Positions 55,601 to 63,854 of a stretch of DNA of 64,000 bases are shown here, in pieces (positions within the stretch are counted from its first letter, which is position 1; each line of letters starts with the position of its first letter). A model generated the notes under the pieces. It was given only the letters and a program-made list of their open reading frames with translations. It searched no databases and was not told the origin of the DNA. Source of the stretch: Pannonibacter anstelovis. Its GTDB lineage: Bacteria > Pseudomonadota > Alphaproteobacteria > Rhizobiales > Stappiaceae. The stretch lies in the NCBI RefSeq assembly GCF_036881715.1, contig NZ_JBAKBF010000009.1:154496-218495 (forward strand), given 5' to 3'. The translations under genes were made by a program, and so were the position numbers.

Positions 55601-55889
55601 GCTTCGGGCTTTCACCGACCTGAAGCTGGGGGAAACGCTCGCGCGTGTCTCTGCCGAGGCTGGCTGGCGCCATGCATTCGGTGACAAGCCGCAGACCACC
55701 CTGGCGTTCGACCGCGGCAACGCCTTCAGCATCGAAGGCGCAGGCGCAAACCGCGACACCGCGTTCATCCGGACAGGTGTGGATGTAAGCCTGCGGGAGA
55801 ATGCTTCGCTGTCGTTGAAGTATACCGGCGGCTTCTCGCAGGATGGTGGCACCCATGGCATTAATGCCGGTGTGAAGATCCGCTTCTAA
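52677..55889 (+). CDS. Autotransporter with an endonuclease/exonuclease/phosphatase-type passenger
   Basis: 1,070 residues. A signal peptide ends at GPALA (about residue 39). Residues 44-375 carry the EEP-superfamily signature set: LLTFNTWNERF, IIAWQELRA (metal-binding Glu), VTGDFNAGD, KIDHILVSRPF and a C-terminal LSDHELTAHD (catalytic His), the pattern of DNase I-like nucleases and sphingomyelinases. A beta-helical stalk follows, with a passenger-associated repeat (NTYTGGTTVAGGTLSVNGS) near 560. The last 270 residues are an autotransporter beta-barrel ending in ...VKIRF with the terminal aromatic. CAGGA precedes the ATG. Substrate could be extracellular DNA, phospholipid or sphingomyelin. 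Confidence 0.92.
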   Translation: MSQSLLSGARRLARLASVSRLTLAICSATVASFAGPALAADGTFRLLTFNTWNERFRNDVSQMSDFFANGQYDIIAWQELRANSPYAAQVPPMLQGLGLGTYTSTQTGDTGITSRLTGTMGGVNGSGTQGNRFSFIQLDAQNMLPQTTVASVHFDYADESVRRLQEARNLLDWARTVDGPLIVTGDFNAGDVSERGLHHVDQQKLLLRSYLTSNNNFYYDLLTQYAVDRTQLDSFISTNNGRNLSNSDIPDTMFVPETYAVESNTPQTLNVLKKQFILLQKPGEREQFAPHDLLDGSTTWPSAGEDATNTWPSWDRAKIDHILVSRPFGKWWDLASDPNDAYTGVIDQAGFANNGTTPLSDHELTAHDMKWVGPALQKYATGQGAADQTRLVWGTEAAVFNEKNKVFYLTRNNMRTDLYLGQIADEDGMPILANLTLAEKKTLLDCMSKDPRFQQAIQDYCIDDHSFIGETLVKNGGTVIVDEDAALGGSNAQLRLADGRLRVAGTGMGELNRAVVLEGTGGAIDVEAAGHSLTIARTVSGSGSLTKEGAGRLNLTGVNTYTGGTTVAGGTLSVNGSIASSSLVTVLDGGTLGGTGTTSALRIARGGVLAPGNSIGTLNVNGDVTFDPGSIYRVEVDQSGNSDKLAATGTITINNSTLDFVPVNTSIVPQATYTIFSAAGGISGTFGSVTSSFAFLNPYLTYTGNSISLQLQRNDVRFADVAGSANGKAVANAIDSMSASDPLFDALLPLYATTARDGFQQLSGEFYASMAGALAEESQFSRDAVTSRMRAPASGFTDGRWQPWMQSYGAFGRTGGDGLDTLKRTSGGVFFGTDIAIDSTTRLGVMGGYGYTHLASKGAAASADANSGLIGLYGATAIDKLRFTYGSTVSFSRADAERTVAFGSFANSLRAKVNGTTAQVFGEAAYAFDLEKVTLEPLAGLAHVHVHSGSFAESGGAAALSGSSSGYDATFTTLGLRAFTDLKLGETLARVSAEAGWRHAFGDKPQTTLAFDRGNAFSIEGAGANRDTAFIRTGVDVSLRENASLSLKYTGGFSQDGGTHGINAGVKIRF

Positions 55890-55914
55890 GCATCCATCGG
55901 CCAGCTATCAGTGC

Positions 55915-55950
55915 AGGGCGGAGCAATCCGCCCTGTTTGTTTTATTTTTT
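55915..55950 (+). terminator. Intrinsic terminator of the autotransporter gene
   Basis: AGGGCGGA, loop GCAA, TCCGCCCT, then GTTTGTTTTATTTTTT. A textbook rho-independent terminator 25 bases after the stop. Confidence 0.95.
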
Positions 55951-56039
55951 CACACCTTCTGCCATTGCCTGCGCCAGGACAGAAGGTTAGCGTTCGTCAG
56001 AACGCAGCTGAATCCGGAATTATGTCTTGAAGGTCGGCA

Positions 56040-56804
56040 ATGGATAAAAAGACCCGGCGGCAGTCGGAAATTCTGCTGCAACTTGAAAAGGTGCGTTACC
56101 TTTCCCTGGAAGACATCAGCCAGGCATTCAACGTGACCACGCAGACGGCACGCCGGGATGTGCAGGATCTGGAACTGGCAGGAAAGGTGCGGCGCCTTCA
56201 CGGTGGAGCCACGCTTGCCCAGCCGGTCGACCCCTTGGTGCTGCGCGCCCGCCGGGTGGAAAATGCCGCTGCGAAGGCGCGTATCGGCGAGGCCGTGGCG
56301 CGCGGCATTGCGGATGGGTCGGCCATCTTCATTGACGCAGGCACCACATGCGAGGCGGTGGCCCGTGCCCTGCTGGGCCACAAGGGCCTCAGGGTCGTCA
56401 CCTATTCCCTCAGGGTGGCAACGCTGCTCAGCGAGGGCACGGATTTCACCGTGGCCGTGCCTGGGGGCTTTGTGCGGCAGGTAGATGCAGGCGTGTTCCG
56501 CGCCGAGACACCGGAATTCATCGGCAGGTTCAAGTTCGACTGTGCCATCATCTCCGTCAGCGGCATCGATTCTGCGGGCGATATAGGCGATGACGATCAT
56601 GCGGAAGTCGCCGCCGTGCAGGCCGCCATGCGCCAGTCGGAGCGTATCGTGCTGGCCGTGGACAACAGCAAGTTCGGCCGCCGTGCCCTCGTCAAGCTTT
56701 CCGGCCTCTCCGGCATCCACGAACTTGTCTGCGACGCCGAGCCGGATGCCCCCTTGCGGGCGCTCCTTGATCAGGCCGCCGTTCAGGTCACAGTCGCTAC
56801 GTGA
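56040..56804 (+). CDS. DeoR-family transcriptional regulator
   Basis: 254 residues. N-terminal HTH (YLSLEDISQAFNVTTQTARRD, then LHGGA) and C-terminal DeoR sugar-phosphate-sensing domain with IFIDAGTTCEAVARAL, GFVRQVDAGVF, CAIISVSGID, the motif RIVLAVDNSKFGRRALVKL and a tail INELVCDAEP-like stretch. It normally represses carbohydrate catabolic genes and is released by a phosphorylated sugar. It converges on the TAXI-TRAP operon, so a shared pathway is possible, but its target is not evident. Confidence 0.92.
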   Translation: MDKKTRRQSEILLQLEKVRYLSLEDISQAFNVTTQTARRDVQDLELAGKVRRLHGGATLAQPVDPLVLRARRVENAAAKARIGEAVARGIADGSAIFIDAGTTCEAVARALLGHKGLRVVTYSLRVATLLSEGTDFTVAVPGGFVRQVDAGVFRAETPEFIGRFKFDCAIISVSGIDSAGDIGDDDHAEVAAVQAAMRQSERIVLAVDNSKFGRRALVKLSGLSGIHELVCDAEPDAPLRALLDQAAVQVTVAT

Positions 56805-56829
56805 CGGGCATGCCCATCAGGCATCAAAG

Positions 56830-56850
56830 GCCCGCCGCGGAGCGGCGGGC
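56830..56850. terminator. Hairpin between the deoR-type gene and the TRAP permease gene
   Basis: GCCCGCCGC, loop GGA, GCGGCGGGC: a perfect 9-bp stem without a T-run, between two convergent stop codons. Confidence 0.45.
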
Positions 56851-56858
56851 TCGCAGGG

Positions 56859-58760
56859 TCATTCGGCCGGTGCGGAGAAAAGCAGGCCAGATGGCTTGGA
56901 GCGTGCTGCAAGGGCCAGGGCACCGACAAGCAGCCATCCGGCCGTGAAGGCCGCGATCCACCAGGGCGATCCGGCCGGAGCGATGACAGCCGTCAGCCCC
57001 AGCGCTCCGATGACTACCCGTGACTGAAGTGATAGCGGCCGTCCGCACCAGCCCCCGAAAGCAATGGCCCATAGTGCAGTCGATGCAAGAAGTGCCAGAC
57101 CGCCCAGACCAATCTGCAATGCTGTTCCCTGCCACAGGATCGCCGGATCAAAGATGAAGCTGAAGGGCACGAAAAACGCAACCAGCGAAAGGCCAAAGGC
57201 GGAAAAGCTGGTCTTCATCACCGGCGCCTTGCCCACGGCAGCGGCGGCAAAGGAGGCCAGAGCGACCGGCGGCGTCACCATGGACAGCACACAATAGTAG
57301 AAGATGAACATGTGCGCCGCGAGGGGCGGAATGCCCAGATCCTTGATGGCCGGAACGAACAGCACCGCGCCGATGATATAAGCGGCCACCGTTGGCAGGC
57401 CCATGCCCATGACGATGCAGCCAAGCATGGCGAGCAGCAGCGAGGCAAACAGGGAACCTTCCGCAACGGACGCCAGGGAGCCTGCAAATTTCAGCGCCAG
57501 ATTGGACTGCACAGCCACGGCAATGACCACGCCGATGATCGCAATCGGCACGGCCACTTCTGCAGCCTGCCGAGGAGCTTCCCTGAGCGCCTCGGCCACA
57601 GCCTTCCAGCTGTAGCGCGTGTTCTTGCGCAGGAATGGCACCACAAAGCAGGATGCCGCGGCAACAACGGCCGAATAGGCGGCTGAAAAGCCGCTCATCA
57701 GCGCGCCGACGAGGATCAGCGGTGGCAGCAGCAGGTGAAGGCGCGGACCTATGGCCTGCGTTGCCGCAACCTCATCTGCCGTCATCGCCCGCAAGCCGTC
57801 GCGGCGGGCCATCAGGTCCACCACCAGCAGCAGCGCCAGATAGAAGGCTACGGCGGGAATGAGTGCGGCCAGCGCCACCTGTGCGTAAGGAACATTCAAC
57901 ATTTCGGCCATGATGAAGGCAGCAACGCCCATGACCGGCGGCATGATCTGCCCGCCTGTTGACGCGATGGCTTCGATGCCTGCAGCACGGTGGTCCGGAA
58001 AGCCTGTCTTCTTCATGAGCGGAATGGTCAGGACGCCCGTCGAGACCACATTCGCCACAGCGCTGCCGGAGATCGACCCCATGAGGGAGGAGGAAATGAT
58101 CGCGGCCTTCGCGGTGCCGCCATTGGCTCTGCCTGCCATACGGATCGCGAGGTCAATGAACAGCTGACCGCCGCCAACCGCCGCATAGGCTGCGCCGAAC
58201 ATGATGAAATAGAAGATGAAGTTGACCGATGTCGACGTGGTGATGCCCAGAACACCGGCTGTCGTCATGGTGGTGATTTCGATGGCCGCGTCCAGATCAA
58301 AGCCCCGGAAGGACAGCCAGCCCGGCAGAAGATTGCCCCAGAAGGCATAGGCGATGAAGGCAAGCAGAACCCAGACCAGCACCATGCCGACCGCACGCCG
58401 CGCCCCTTCCAGAAGCAGCAGCACGAAGACGCAGCCAGCCGCGATATCCTGCGGCAGGACAGGCGACACATTCTCCATGCGGGTGGTCAGCCGGTCATAT
58501 TCTGCAAGGTAGTAGGCGCCAACGCCCAGCGCCGCCAGAACCAGAGCTGCATCCACAAGCGCTCTGGGCAAGGTGCTGCGGCCTTCCTTCTGCAAGGGCG
58601 ACCAGAGGAACAGAAGGATCAGCGCAATGCAGACATGGGCCGGCCGCTCGAACAGCGGCTGCTGCGGCACAACAATGATCCAGAGCTGAAACAGAATGAA
58701 GAGAACACCCAGAACGAACCGGGTTGAACTCACGACCGAGCGGACAGACAGGGCTTGCAT
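56859..58760 (-). CDS. TAXI-type TRAP transporter permease, fused 4TM/12TM subunits
   Basis: 633 residues with about 17-18 hydrophobic helices. The N-terminal part corresponds to the small DctQ-like subunit and the rest to DctM. Typical DctM motifs of the fused family are present: GSISGSAVANVVSTGVLTIPLMKKTGF, GGQIMPPVMGVAAFIMAEML and GMGLPTVAAYIIGAVLFVPAI. It uses an ion gradient to import a substrate delivered by the TAXI binding protein encoded 72 bp upstream. Third gene of the LacI-controlled operon. The substrate is unknown. Confidence 0.92.
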   Translation of the reverse strand: MQALSVRSVVSSTRFVLGVLFILFQLWIIVVPQQPLFERPAHVCIALILLFLWSPLQKEGRSTLPRALVDAALVLAALGVGAYYLAEYDRLTTRMENVSPVLPQDIAAGCVFVLLLLEGARRAVGMVLVWVLLAFIAYAFWGNLLPGWLSFRGFDLDAAIEITTMTTAGVLGITTSTSVNFIFYFIMFGAAYAAVGGGQLFIDLAIRMAGRANGGTAKAAIISSSLMGSISGSAVANVVSTGVLTIPLMKKTGFPDHRAAGIEAIASTGGQIMPPVMGVAAFIMAEMLNVPYAQVALAALIPAVAFYLALLLVVDLMARRDGLRAMTADEVAATQAIGPRLHLLLPPLILVGALMSGFSAAYSAVVAAASCFVVPFLRKNTRYSWKAVAEALREAPRQAAEVAVPIAIIGVVIAVAVQSNLALKFAGSLASVAEGSLFASLLLAMLGCIVMGMGLPTVAAYIIGAVLFVPAIKDLGIPPLAAHMFIFYYCVLSMVTPPVALASFAAAAVGKAPVMKTSFSAFGLSLVAFFVPFSFIFDPAILWQGTALQIGLGGLALLASTALWAIAFGGWCGRPLSLQSRVVIGALGLTAVIAPAGSPWWIAAFTAGWLLVGALALAARSKPSGLLFSAPAE

Positions 58761-58832
58761 TTTTCGGACCTCCTCCCAGGGCGCGAACAGACAGGTGGCC
58801 GGTGCCGGGGGACGGCACCGGCTGCGGCGGAG

Positions 58833-59831
58833 TTACATCCAGCCGCGTTCCTTGAAGTAGCGGACAGCACCGGGATGAAGCTCGATCCCGACCGCCTCGG
58901 GCTTCCAGGCCGTCTCCGGCTTGAACTGCGCCCAGGCCGCGTGGGATTTTGCCAGAGCCTCGGCATTCTCGCAGAGGGTCTTGGTGATCAGGTAGGCCTT
59001 CTCCTCGTCGAGCGAAGCGTGAGCTACCAGCATGGTGCCCAGATTTGCCCCGGCCGTTCCAGAAGTCTGACCATCGAACCACGGCCCATAGGTGCCCGCT
59101 GTCATGCCGCTGGCGGTCATGACATCAAGCGCCTTCTGCGGAATGTCGAGGAAGGCCATCGGCGTGGTCAGGGCCACTTCCGAAATGGTCGGATGCCCCT
59201 TGACCACGGTGTCGATGTAGATATCGGCACCGCCGTTGCGCAGCACATCGGGGATCTGCGGTGTGTCCAGCTGCACAATGTCGCCGCCGTCCGCCTTGAT
59301 CTTCTGCGCACTGGAGCCCAGCGCCTCAAGGATCATGTGCGCGGCGGGCACTGCGCTGGAACCGGCCGGCTTCATCAGAATGCGGACCGGTTTGCCGGAG
59401 GCAAGAATGGCCTCCAGGTCACTTGTGCCCATCTGGTCCACAAAGGCCTTGCGTGCAATCACGCCGATATAAACATCGTTGAGCCCGCCCACCAGCGCCC
59501 GGATATCCGGTGCGGAGGCGCCTTCATAAACCGGATTTCCGTCGCGTGCCCAGACAGCGGATGCCACGTTGGACAGGGCGATCTCGGCCTTGCCTGACTG
59601 CACGACCATGGGATTGGCCACACCGCCGCCGCGCGCCAGCACCTCGACGGAATTCGGGCCCAGCACCGGTTCGATCATCTGTTCGAGAGTGGCAGCAAAG
59701 ACATACCACGAGGTGCCCTCGCGCATGGCGCCAATGCGGATGTCCTGGGCCTGAGCCAGCGACCCGAAAAGAACCGCTGCGGCGAGTGCTCCGGCACCGG
59801 CCTTCAGGTGCCCGCTGATAAACTTGATCAT
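58833..59831 (-). CDS. TAXI-family TRAP periplasmic binding protein
   Basis: 332 residues from ATG 59831, preceded by GGAGGAAAC. The signal peptide ends near AQAQ (residue 28). The mature protein begins DIRIGAMREGTSWYVFAATL, the strand-helix start of TAXI proteins, followed by VLARGGGVANPMVVQSGKAEIALSNV and AHASLDEEKAYLITKTLCEN. It captures the substrate for the fused TRAP permease downstream. It follows the frameshifted DapA-family gene by 63 bp. Confidence 0.92.
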   Translation of the reverse strand: MIKFISGHLKAGAGALAAAVLFGSLAQAQDIRIGAMREGTSWYVFAATLEQMIEPVLGPNSVEVLARGGGVANPMVVQSGKAEIALSNVASAVWARDGNPVYEGASAPDIRALVGGLNDVYIGVIARKAFVDQMGTSDLEAILASGKPVRILMKPAGSSAVPAAHMILEALGSSAQKIKADGGDIVQLDTPQIPDVLRNGGADIYIDTVVKGHPTISEVALTTPMAFLDIPQKALDVMTASGMTAGTYGPWFDGQTSGTAGANLGTMLVAHASLDEEKAYLITKTLCENAEALAKSHAAWAQFKPETAWKPEAVGIELHPGAVRYFKERGWM

Positions 59832-59894
59832 GTTTCCTCCTCCCTTGCTCCCCTGTGGCAAAGCCCCCGCGCCTCACCGCGGGGGCTTTGTACC

Positions 59895-60843
59895 TTATTC
59901 TGCGGCCAGAAGCTGCTGATCGACGCGGCCGATGCCGGCCGCCTCGAAGGCTGCGAAGATTTCCTTCTCAGCCTTTTCGCCGAGGTCCTTCAGAGGCTCG
60001 CGGATGGTTGCATGGTCCAGGACGCCACGATGGACGAGGCCGAGCTTCAGCGCCACAGTGCCCTCCATATGCGAACCGCGGTGATAGACAGCGCGGGTGA
60101 CCGGAAGAAGCTGTTCAAAGATCTTCCGGGCTTCGGGATAGTTCTGTGCCTTGCCGGCCTCGATCAGATCAATGAGCAGTTCCGGAGCGATGTTGCCGTA
60201 GCCGACCAGCAGGCCGTCCACGTCAAACATCGTCGGCAGCAGCCATTCGTCATGGCAGGACAGGATCTGCAGATCCGGATTGGCTCTCTTCAGCTGCGGA
60301 ATTTCGACGTACCAGCGTTTCATGTTACGCACGCCGTTCTTTGTGGCTACAACGCCTTCCTGCGTGGCGATGTCCAGCTGGGTGTCCAGATCATAGCTGG
60401 CCTTGGTGGCATCGGGATACTGGAACAGGATTTCCTGCAGGCCGGACTCCTCCCAGATGGCCTTGTACCGGCTCTGCGGAGCGCCCTTCTGGTAGCCGAA
60501 ACGCAGCCAGCCATGGTTCGGATACACCCGCGCCAGTTGCTCCGGCCGCCTTGCACTTGCGGGCCTCGGTTGCTGCCACCTTGGTGCCCTCACCAGTGAT
60601 GCCGGCAATGATGGGGATCTGGCCGTTCACCGCTTCCACATAGACCTCGATGAGCTTCAGGCGCTCTTCCTCGGTGAGGAAGGTGCCTTCACCTGCATGG
60701 CCAAGGATCACGAGGCTCTTGACGCCGTTGATTGAGGCCAGCCAACGGGCAACACGGGCATTGGCGGCATAGTCGACGTTGCCATCGCGGTCAAACACGG
60801 TCACGGGGGCGGGGCTGAGGCCGCGCAGATCCATCGGATTCAT
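59895..60843 (-). pseudogene. DapA-family (dihydrodipicolinate synthase-like) aldolase gene with a frameshift
   Basis: The first part, from ATG 60843, reads MNPMDLRGLSPAPVTVFD...LVILGHAGEGTFLT...KCKAAGATGA, the N-terminal third of a DapA/NanA-type barrel. It then leaves frame at about 60527-60533. The family continues in the other frame, beginning VYPNHGWLRFGYQKG and running to the stop at 59895 (ILFQYPDATKASYDL; LPTMFDVDGLLVGYGN). Removing one G from GCGGGTG, or adding two bases, would restore about 315 residues. The rest is undamaged, so this is a recent mutation or a sequencing error. The lysine expected on strand beta-6 is replaced by YPDATKAS with a nearby Lys. Likely role: aldol cleavage of a keto-acid imported by the TAXI-TRAP system. 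Confidence 0.85.
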
Positions 60844-60898
60844 TGAGTTTCTCCTCCTCAAACTTTGCCGCAGACAGCCGTCCATCAGCAAAGGGAAC

Positions 60899-60922
60899 GA
60901 TATTGGGAACGTTCCCAATATC
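60899..60922. promoter_or_regulatory. LacI-type operator, perfect 24-bp palindrome
   Basis: Half-site GATATTGGGAAC followed by its exact complement, with the central AACGTT of LacI-family operators. It lies between the divergent LacI regulator (70 bases from its ATG) and the DapA-family gene (56 bases from its ATG), so it should control both. Confidence 0.88.
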
Positions 60923-60991
60923 TGTTTGATCGCTGGTGCTGTCAAGTGGTAGAACCTCAAAATCCTGGCGCGAGGGACAGAGGGCGATTCG

Positions 60992-62032
60992 ATGAAAAGT
61001 GACAAACGTGATGTGACTTCCCCTGCGCGCGTCACGATTCTGGACGTGGCGAAGGCCGCTGGTGTGTCGAAATCCAGCGTCTCCCGGTTCCTGGATGAGC
61101 GCATGCCGAAGTCGGACAGCGAGACCGCCCGAAGGGTGCGGCAGGTGGCGGCAGATCTTGGCTATGTGCGCGATGTTTCCGCCTCATCGCTCCGTCGCGG
61201 CAAGACCGGCATGGTGGGTGTTATTGTTCCGCGGCTGACGGATACGGTGATGGCCATGGTCTACGAGGCCCTTTCCCGTGCCGCTGCAAGAGCCGGCCTT
61301 TTCACCATCGTGGCAACGACCGAGGACGAGCCCGGGGCTGACAGGCGCGCCGCCGATGCCCTGCTGCGGCGGGGCGTGGACGGCCTGATCCTGGCGACAG
61401 CGCGCGATGGAGAGGAACTGACCGGCGAGCTGATGGACCGGAACGTGCCCTTTGTGCTCACCTTGCGCACCAACGGGCAGTGCCGGTCCTCTGTGGGTGA
61501 TGATGTCCTCGGCGGATACCTTGCCACACGCCACCTGATCGACCTTGGCCACCGGCGTATCGGCCTGATTGCCGGTCCGGCCTTTGCCTCAAGCGCAAGA
61601 GGCCGCGTTGAGGGCTATCGTGCAGCAATGGCGGAAGCAGGGCTCGAAGTGCATTCAGGCTGGGTACGGGAATCGACCTTCGGCATTGAATCAGGCGGGG
61701 AAGCAGCCCGAGCGCTGATGCAGCTGAGCGACTGCCCGACAGCCATCTTTGCGGTCAATGACAACACGGCCATCGGCGCCATGTCGGCCCTCAGCCGCAT
61801 GGGCCTGTCTGTGCCCGGCGACGTCTCACTTGCAGGCTATAACGATATCCCCATCGTCAGCCACCTGCCGACGCCGCTGACATCGGTCAAGGTGCCCTTC
61901 GACCAGATTGCCACCGTTGCCTTCGAGCTTCTGGCCGCTGAAGACCTGAAGCCGCAAGACCTCATCCGCATGGCCACTCCAACCCTGATCCCCCGCAAGT
62001 CAACCGCACCGGTGCCGCCAAGCGGCAAGTGA
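60992..62032 (+). CDS. LacI-family transcriptional regulator
   Basis: 346 residues. The HTH (VTILDVAKAAGVSKSSVSRFL) is at about 14-35 and the hinge helix follows near residue 60. The periplasmic-binding-protein-like sensor domain shows GVIVPRLTDTVMAMVYEAL, GVDGLILA, HLIDLGHRRIGLIAGP, FAVNDNTAIGAMSAL and SLAGYNDIPIVSHLPTPLTSV. It is divergent from the DapA-TAXI-TRAP operon with a perfect operator between them, so it is the local repressor responding to the imported substrate or a derivative. Confidence 0.94.
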   Translation: MKSDKRDVTSPARVTILDVAKAAGVSKSSVSRFLDERMPKSDSETARRVRQVAADLGYVRDVSASSLRRGKTGMVGVIVPRLTDTVMAMVYEALSRAAARAGLFTIVATTEDEPGADRRAADALLRRGVDGLILATARDGEELTGELMDRNVPFVLTLRTNGQCRSSVGDDVLGGYLATRHLIDLGHRRIGLIAGPAFASSARGRVEGYRAAMAEAGLEVHSGWVRESTFGIESGGEAARALMQLSDCPTAIFAVNDNTAIGAMSALSRMGLSVPGDVSLAGYNDIPIVSHLPTPLTSVKVPFDQIATVAFELLAAEDLKPQDLIRMATPTLIPRKSTAPVPPSGK

Positions 62033-62523
62033 AACGCCGGGAAGGCCTTGCGGAACGGCCTGCCCTGCCTTCATGCATCAGCCTCGCACGGAGCTGCAGG
62101 CAGCATTTGCGCTGCAGCATCCAGGGCCTTTGTAAATCTGGCTAAGGAAACGTAACGGGCCTTTCCGGTGTGCCAGGCTCAACAATAACCACTGGGTAAC
62201 GCTGATGTTTGAATCACGCGGCCAATATGTCCAGTGTGTCCTGTGCCCCGATGCACTTCATCGCCCTGACCGAGGCCTTGAAGATGCTTGACCTTGGGCG
62301 TGCGATCTTCCACAACATTCTTGGTGTCCCAGGGAAGAGCGGGCTGATCTGAGAAGAACATCACGCGCGGAGCGCATCTTTTTACAAGCCGGACAGGTTC
62401 CGGACAGGAAAGATGCCTAATGATCCTGAGCCTTGCCGGGCTATGGGGGAGATACCAAGCTTGGCGAAGCGCCTGCCATGGGCCATGCCCGGCAGCGCTG
62501 TAACGCATCTACGGGAGGACTGA
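62033..62523. other. Intergenic region between the LacI regulator and tctC
   Basis: 491 bp. A 33-codon plus-strand frame (62247-62351, MHFIALTEALKMLDLGRAIF...) and a longer minus-strand frame look protein-like in patches, but neither was recognised. They may be decayed sequence. CGGGAGGAC upstream of 62524 serves tctC. Confidence 0.4.
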
Positions 62524-63627
62524 ATGATCAAAGACCTTAATATCACGCGCCGTGTGGCTCTCGGGCTGGCGGCTGGCGCCATGGCTCTTGGCCTGGCAGG
62601 CCCGGCTGCGGCGGAGGTCAATTTCGCCGGCAAGACGATCGAGTGGATCATTCCGTTCTCCGCTGGCGGCGGCTCCGACACCTGGGCGCGCTTCAACGCA
62701 CCGCTGCTGACGAAGTATCTGCCGGGCAATCCGGTGGTTGTCGTGGTGAACGAGCCGGGCGGCGGCTCGACCAAGGGCACGAACCTCTTCGCAGCCCGCG
62801 CCAAGCCGGATGGCCTGACGATCCTCGGCACCTCCGGTTCGACCCAGTTCCCCTATCTGCTGGGCGACCCGCGCGTGCGCTATGAATACAAGGACTGGAA
62901 GATCGCCATGGCTGGCCCGACCGGCGGTGTCGTCTATGCCTCTCCCAGTCTGGGCCTGAAAGGTCCGCAGGACATTGCCATGCTCAAGGGCAAGGAGCTG
63001 GTCTACGCCAGCCAGGGCGCTACCTCGCTCGACCTTGTGCCGCTGCTCGGCTTCCGTCTGATGGACTTCAAGGTGCAGCACGTGTTCGGCTTCAAGGGCC
63101 GCGGTGACGGCCGCCTCGCCTTCGAGCGCGGTGAAGTCAACATCGACTATCAGACCTCTTCTGCCTATCTGAAGAACGTGCAGCCGCTGGTCGATGCTGG
63201 CCAGGCCGTTCCGCTGTTCAGCTGGGGCGTCTTGAACGAAGCCGGCGACGTCGTGCGTGACCCGACCTTCCCGGACCTGCCGTCCTTTGTTGAAGCCTAT
63301 GAGATCCTGACCGGAAAGAAGCCCTCCGGCTCGGATTTTGACGCCTACTTTGCCTTCTTCACCGCCGGCTTCCCGGCCCAGAAGATGGTGTTCCTGCCGA
63401 AGGGCACGCCGGACGAAATCGTTGCCGCCTATCAGAAGGCCTTCGAGGACATGAAGGCAGACCCTGAGTATCAGGCCAATGCAGAAGCCATTCTGGGCAC
63501 CTACGGCCAGGTGACCGGCAAGCTGGCCCAGGCACTGTTCGAGAAGGGCACGACCATCTCTCCCGAGCTGCGCGCTCAGGTGGCCAATATGCTGGCCGCA
63601 GACTACGGCGTGAAGCTGGGCGAGTAA
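62524..63627 (+). CDS. tctC: TctC-family tripartite tricarboxylate transporter binding protein
   Basis: 367 residues. GGAGG is five bases before the ATG. The signal peptide ends near PAAAE (residue 31). The mature start VNFAGKTIEWIIPFSAGGGSDTW is the family's substrate-loop motif, followed by NPVVVVVNEPGGGSTKGTN. Such proteins bind carboxylates, often di- or tricarboxylic acids. A terminator and then a TctA gene follow; no TctB gene lies between. Confidence 0.92.
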   Translation: MIKDLNITRRVALGLAAGAMALGLAGPAAAEVNFAGKTIEWIIPFSAGGGSDTWARFNAPLLTKYLPGNPVVVVVNEPGGGSTKGTNLFAARAKPDGLTILGTSGSTQFPYLLGDPRVRYEYKDWKIAMAGPTGGVVYASPSLGLKGPQDIAMLKGKELVYASQGATSLDLVPLLGFRLMDFKVQHVFGFKGRGDGRLAFERGEVNIDYQTSSAYLKNVQPLVDAGQAVPLFSWGVLNEAGDVVRDPTFPDLPSFVEAYEILTGKKPSGSDFDAYFAFFTAGFPAQKMVFLPKGTPDEIVAAYQKAFEDMKADPEYQANAEAILGTYGQVTGKLAQALFEKGTTISPELRAQVANMLAADYGVKLGE

Positions 63628-63650
63628 CGCCTCCCATCGCCTAGGATCAA

Positions 63651-63684
63651 GACGGACCCCGCCCGGGGTCCGTCCTTCGTGTTT
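63651..63684 (+). terminator. Terminator or attenuator between tctC and tctA
   Basis: GACGGACCCC, loop GCCC, GGGGTCCGTC: a perfect 10-bp stem followed by CTTCGTGTTTT, 24 bases after the tctC stop. It would favour expression of the binding protein over the permease. Confidence 0.75.
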
Positions 63685-63854
63685 TGTGGATGCCGCATCC
63701 TTGGCGGCAGCGCGGCCCCCGACGGGGCTGTATGAGCCCGGCGCACCGGGTAGTGCTCAGACCTCTTTCGCATTGCCGGCGCCTGCCGCCTGAGCCTGCC
63801 GGGGCATGATACGCCCCTATCTCTGCGCCATGGCATAACGCGGAAGCACCCGCC

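Noticed and set aside
54417..55856. 479-codon minus-strand frame
   Set aside because: Shadow of the autotransporter beta-barrel; composition only, no motifs.
62179..62508. 109-codon minus-strand frame between the LacI gene and tctC
   Set aside because: Patches look protein-like (DTKNVVEDRTPKVKHLQGLG) but no family was recognised and there is no ribosome site; at most a decayed remnant.
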